From positions 1 through 60,534 of the forward strand of contig JALSQZ010000093.1 in assembly GCA_026985055.1 (NCBI GenBank): a stretch of DNA of 60,534 bases. The letters are read 5' to 3'. This DNA is from Sedimenticola sp. GTDB lineage: Bacteria > Pseudomonadota > Gammaproteobacteria > Chromatiales > Chromatiaceae. How positions within the stretch are numbered: position 1 is the first letter of the stretch; every line of letters begins with the position of its first letter. Under the pieces are notes generated by a model. That model saw nothing but the letters and a program-made list of their open reading frames with translations. It ran no database searches and was not told the DNA's origin. The position numbers and the translations under genes are program-made. Positions 60,369 to 60,534 of the stretch are shown one piece after another.

Positions 60369-60534
60369 ACAGGATGTTGAAAAAGTCCTTCCCTGGACTT
60401 TTTCAACCCCGGAACCAGAAAATGCGATTTCCCGGTTCCTTCATTTTCAATGGCTTACAGCCATTGAAAATGGCGGTATATCCTTATACCGCACACAGGA
60501 TGTCGAAAAACTGCGTTTTTCAACACCCTGTTAA
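60366..60534 (-). repeat. MITE-like element, family 1, copy B (about 169 bp)
   Basis: It starts TTAACAGGATGTTGAAAAA and ends TTTTTCAACACCCTGTTAA at the last base of the window. Internal hairpins include CATTTTCAATGG/CCATTGAAAATG. It is the reverse complement of 10749-10912. No coding frame. Confidence 0.8.

Overview
The window looks like a chromosomal segment of a moderately GC-rich gammaproteobacterium. Housekeeping genes such as rsmG, thiD-thiE-hemL, mpl-ubiX, rnd, tusE, recG, polA and typA are all of gammaproteobacterial type. A periplasmic triheme cytochrome and Slp-type lipoproteins fit this. I cannot fix the family; a Chromatiales-like sulfur bacterium is a guess only. Genes are tightly packed, and many neighbours share an ATGA stop/start overlap.

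Layout. (1) 0.16-8.4 kb, minus strand: a translationally coupled set with a Sel1-like membrane protein, a periplasmic VWA protein resembling the sensor half of PpkA, an ABC ATPase and an FtsX-like permease (TagT/TagS-like), a secreted alpha/beta hydrolase ending in DGFE, a membrane protein, DAHP synthase and RsmG. (2) 8.5-19.8 kb: endonuclease I, triheme cytochrome, DUF5063, thiD-thiE-hemL and a DedA-PAP2-LssY fusion, a membrane-tethered response regulator, mpl-ubiX and rnd. (3) 20.3-20.9 kb: tusE and tRNA-Thr(CGT).

(4) 20.8-43.8 kb: an integrated element of about 23 kb in the 3' end of tRNA-Thr, bounded by an exact 48-bp repeat. Next to the tRNA it carries an integrase, an excisionase-like HTH gene, ssb, a Lar-like protein and a DnaQ-like exonuclease. 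At the other end is a lambda-like switch: a leaderless repressor divergent from a Cro-like gene. A 15-bp operator lies at the repressor start codon and again inside the spacer of a second promoter 17 kb away. The replication gene contains an iteron-like array. A middle module encodes a VRR nuclease, a short TolC-like protein, a membrane AAA+ ATPase, a small secreted repeat protein, a SET-domain protein, a YdjM-like membrane protein and a thermonuclease lipoprotein. No capsid, terminase, portal or relaxase gene was recognised. The cargo is AT-richer and bounded by GC-rich spacers. It holds an EcoRII-like restriction system (HTH-Dcm, Vsr, GHKL ATPase, two unknown proteins, EcoRII-type nuclease) with an SsoII/EcoRII-type operator, a two-gene HEPN cassette and a membrane/partner pair.

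(5) 44.1-60.5 kb: a beta-helix protein with the same DGFE tail, recG, a sulfotransferase-like gene, a peroxiredoxin, polA, typA, ycgL-type, tandem slp-like lipoproteins, MOSC, DUF1415, a possible cassette between inverted repeats, and an Uma2 nuclease. Two MITE-like families are scattered through the chromosomal part: about 165 bp (10.6-10.9 kb and 60.4 kb) and about 248 bp (19.9 kb, 53.3 kb, and one end at the rsmG stop).

All calls come from reading motifs and gene order. No database search was run.
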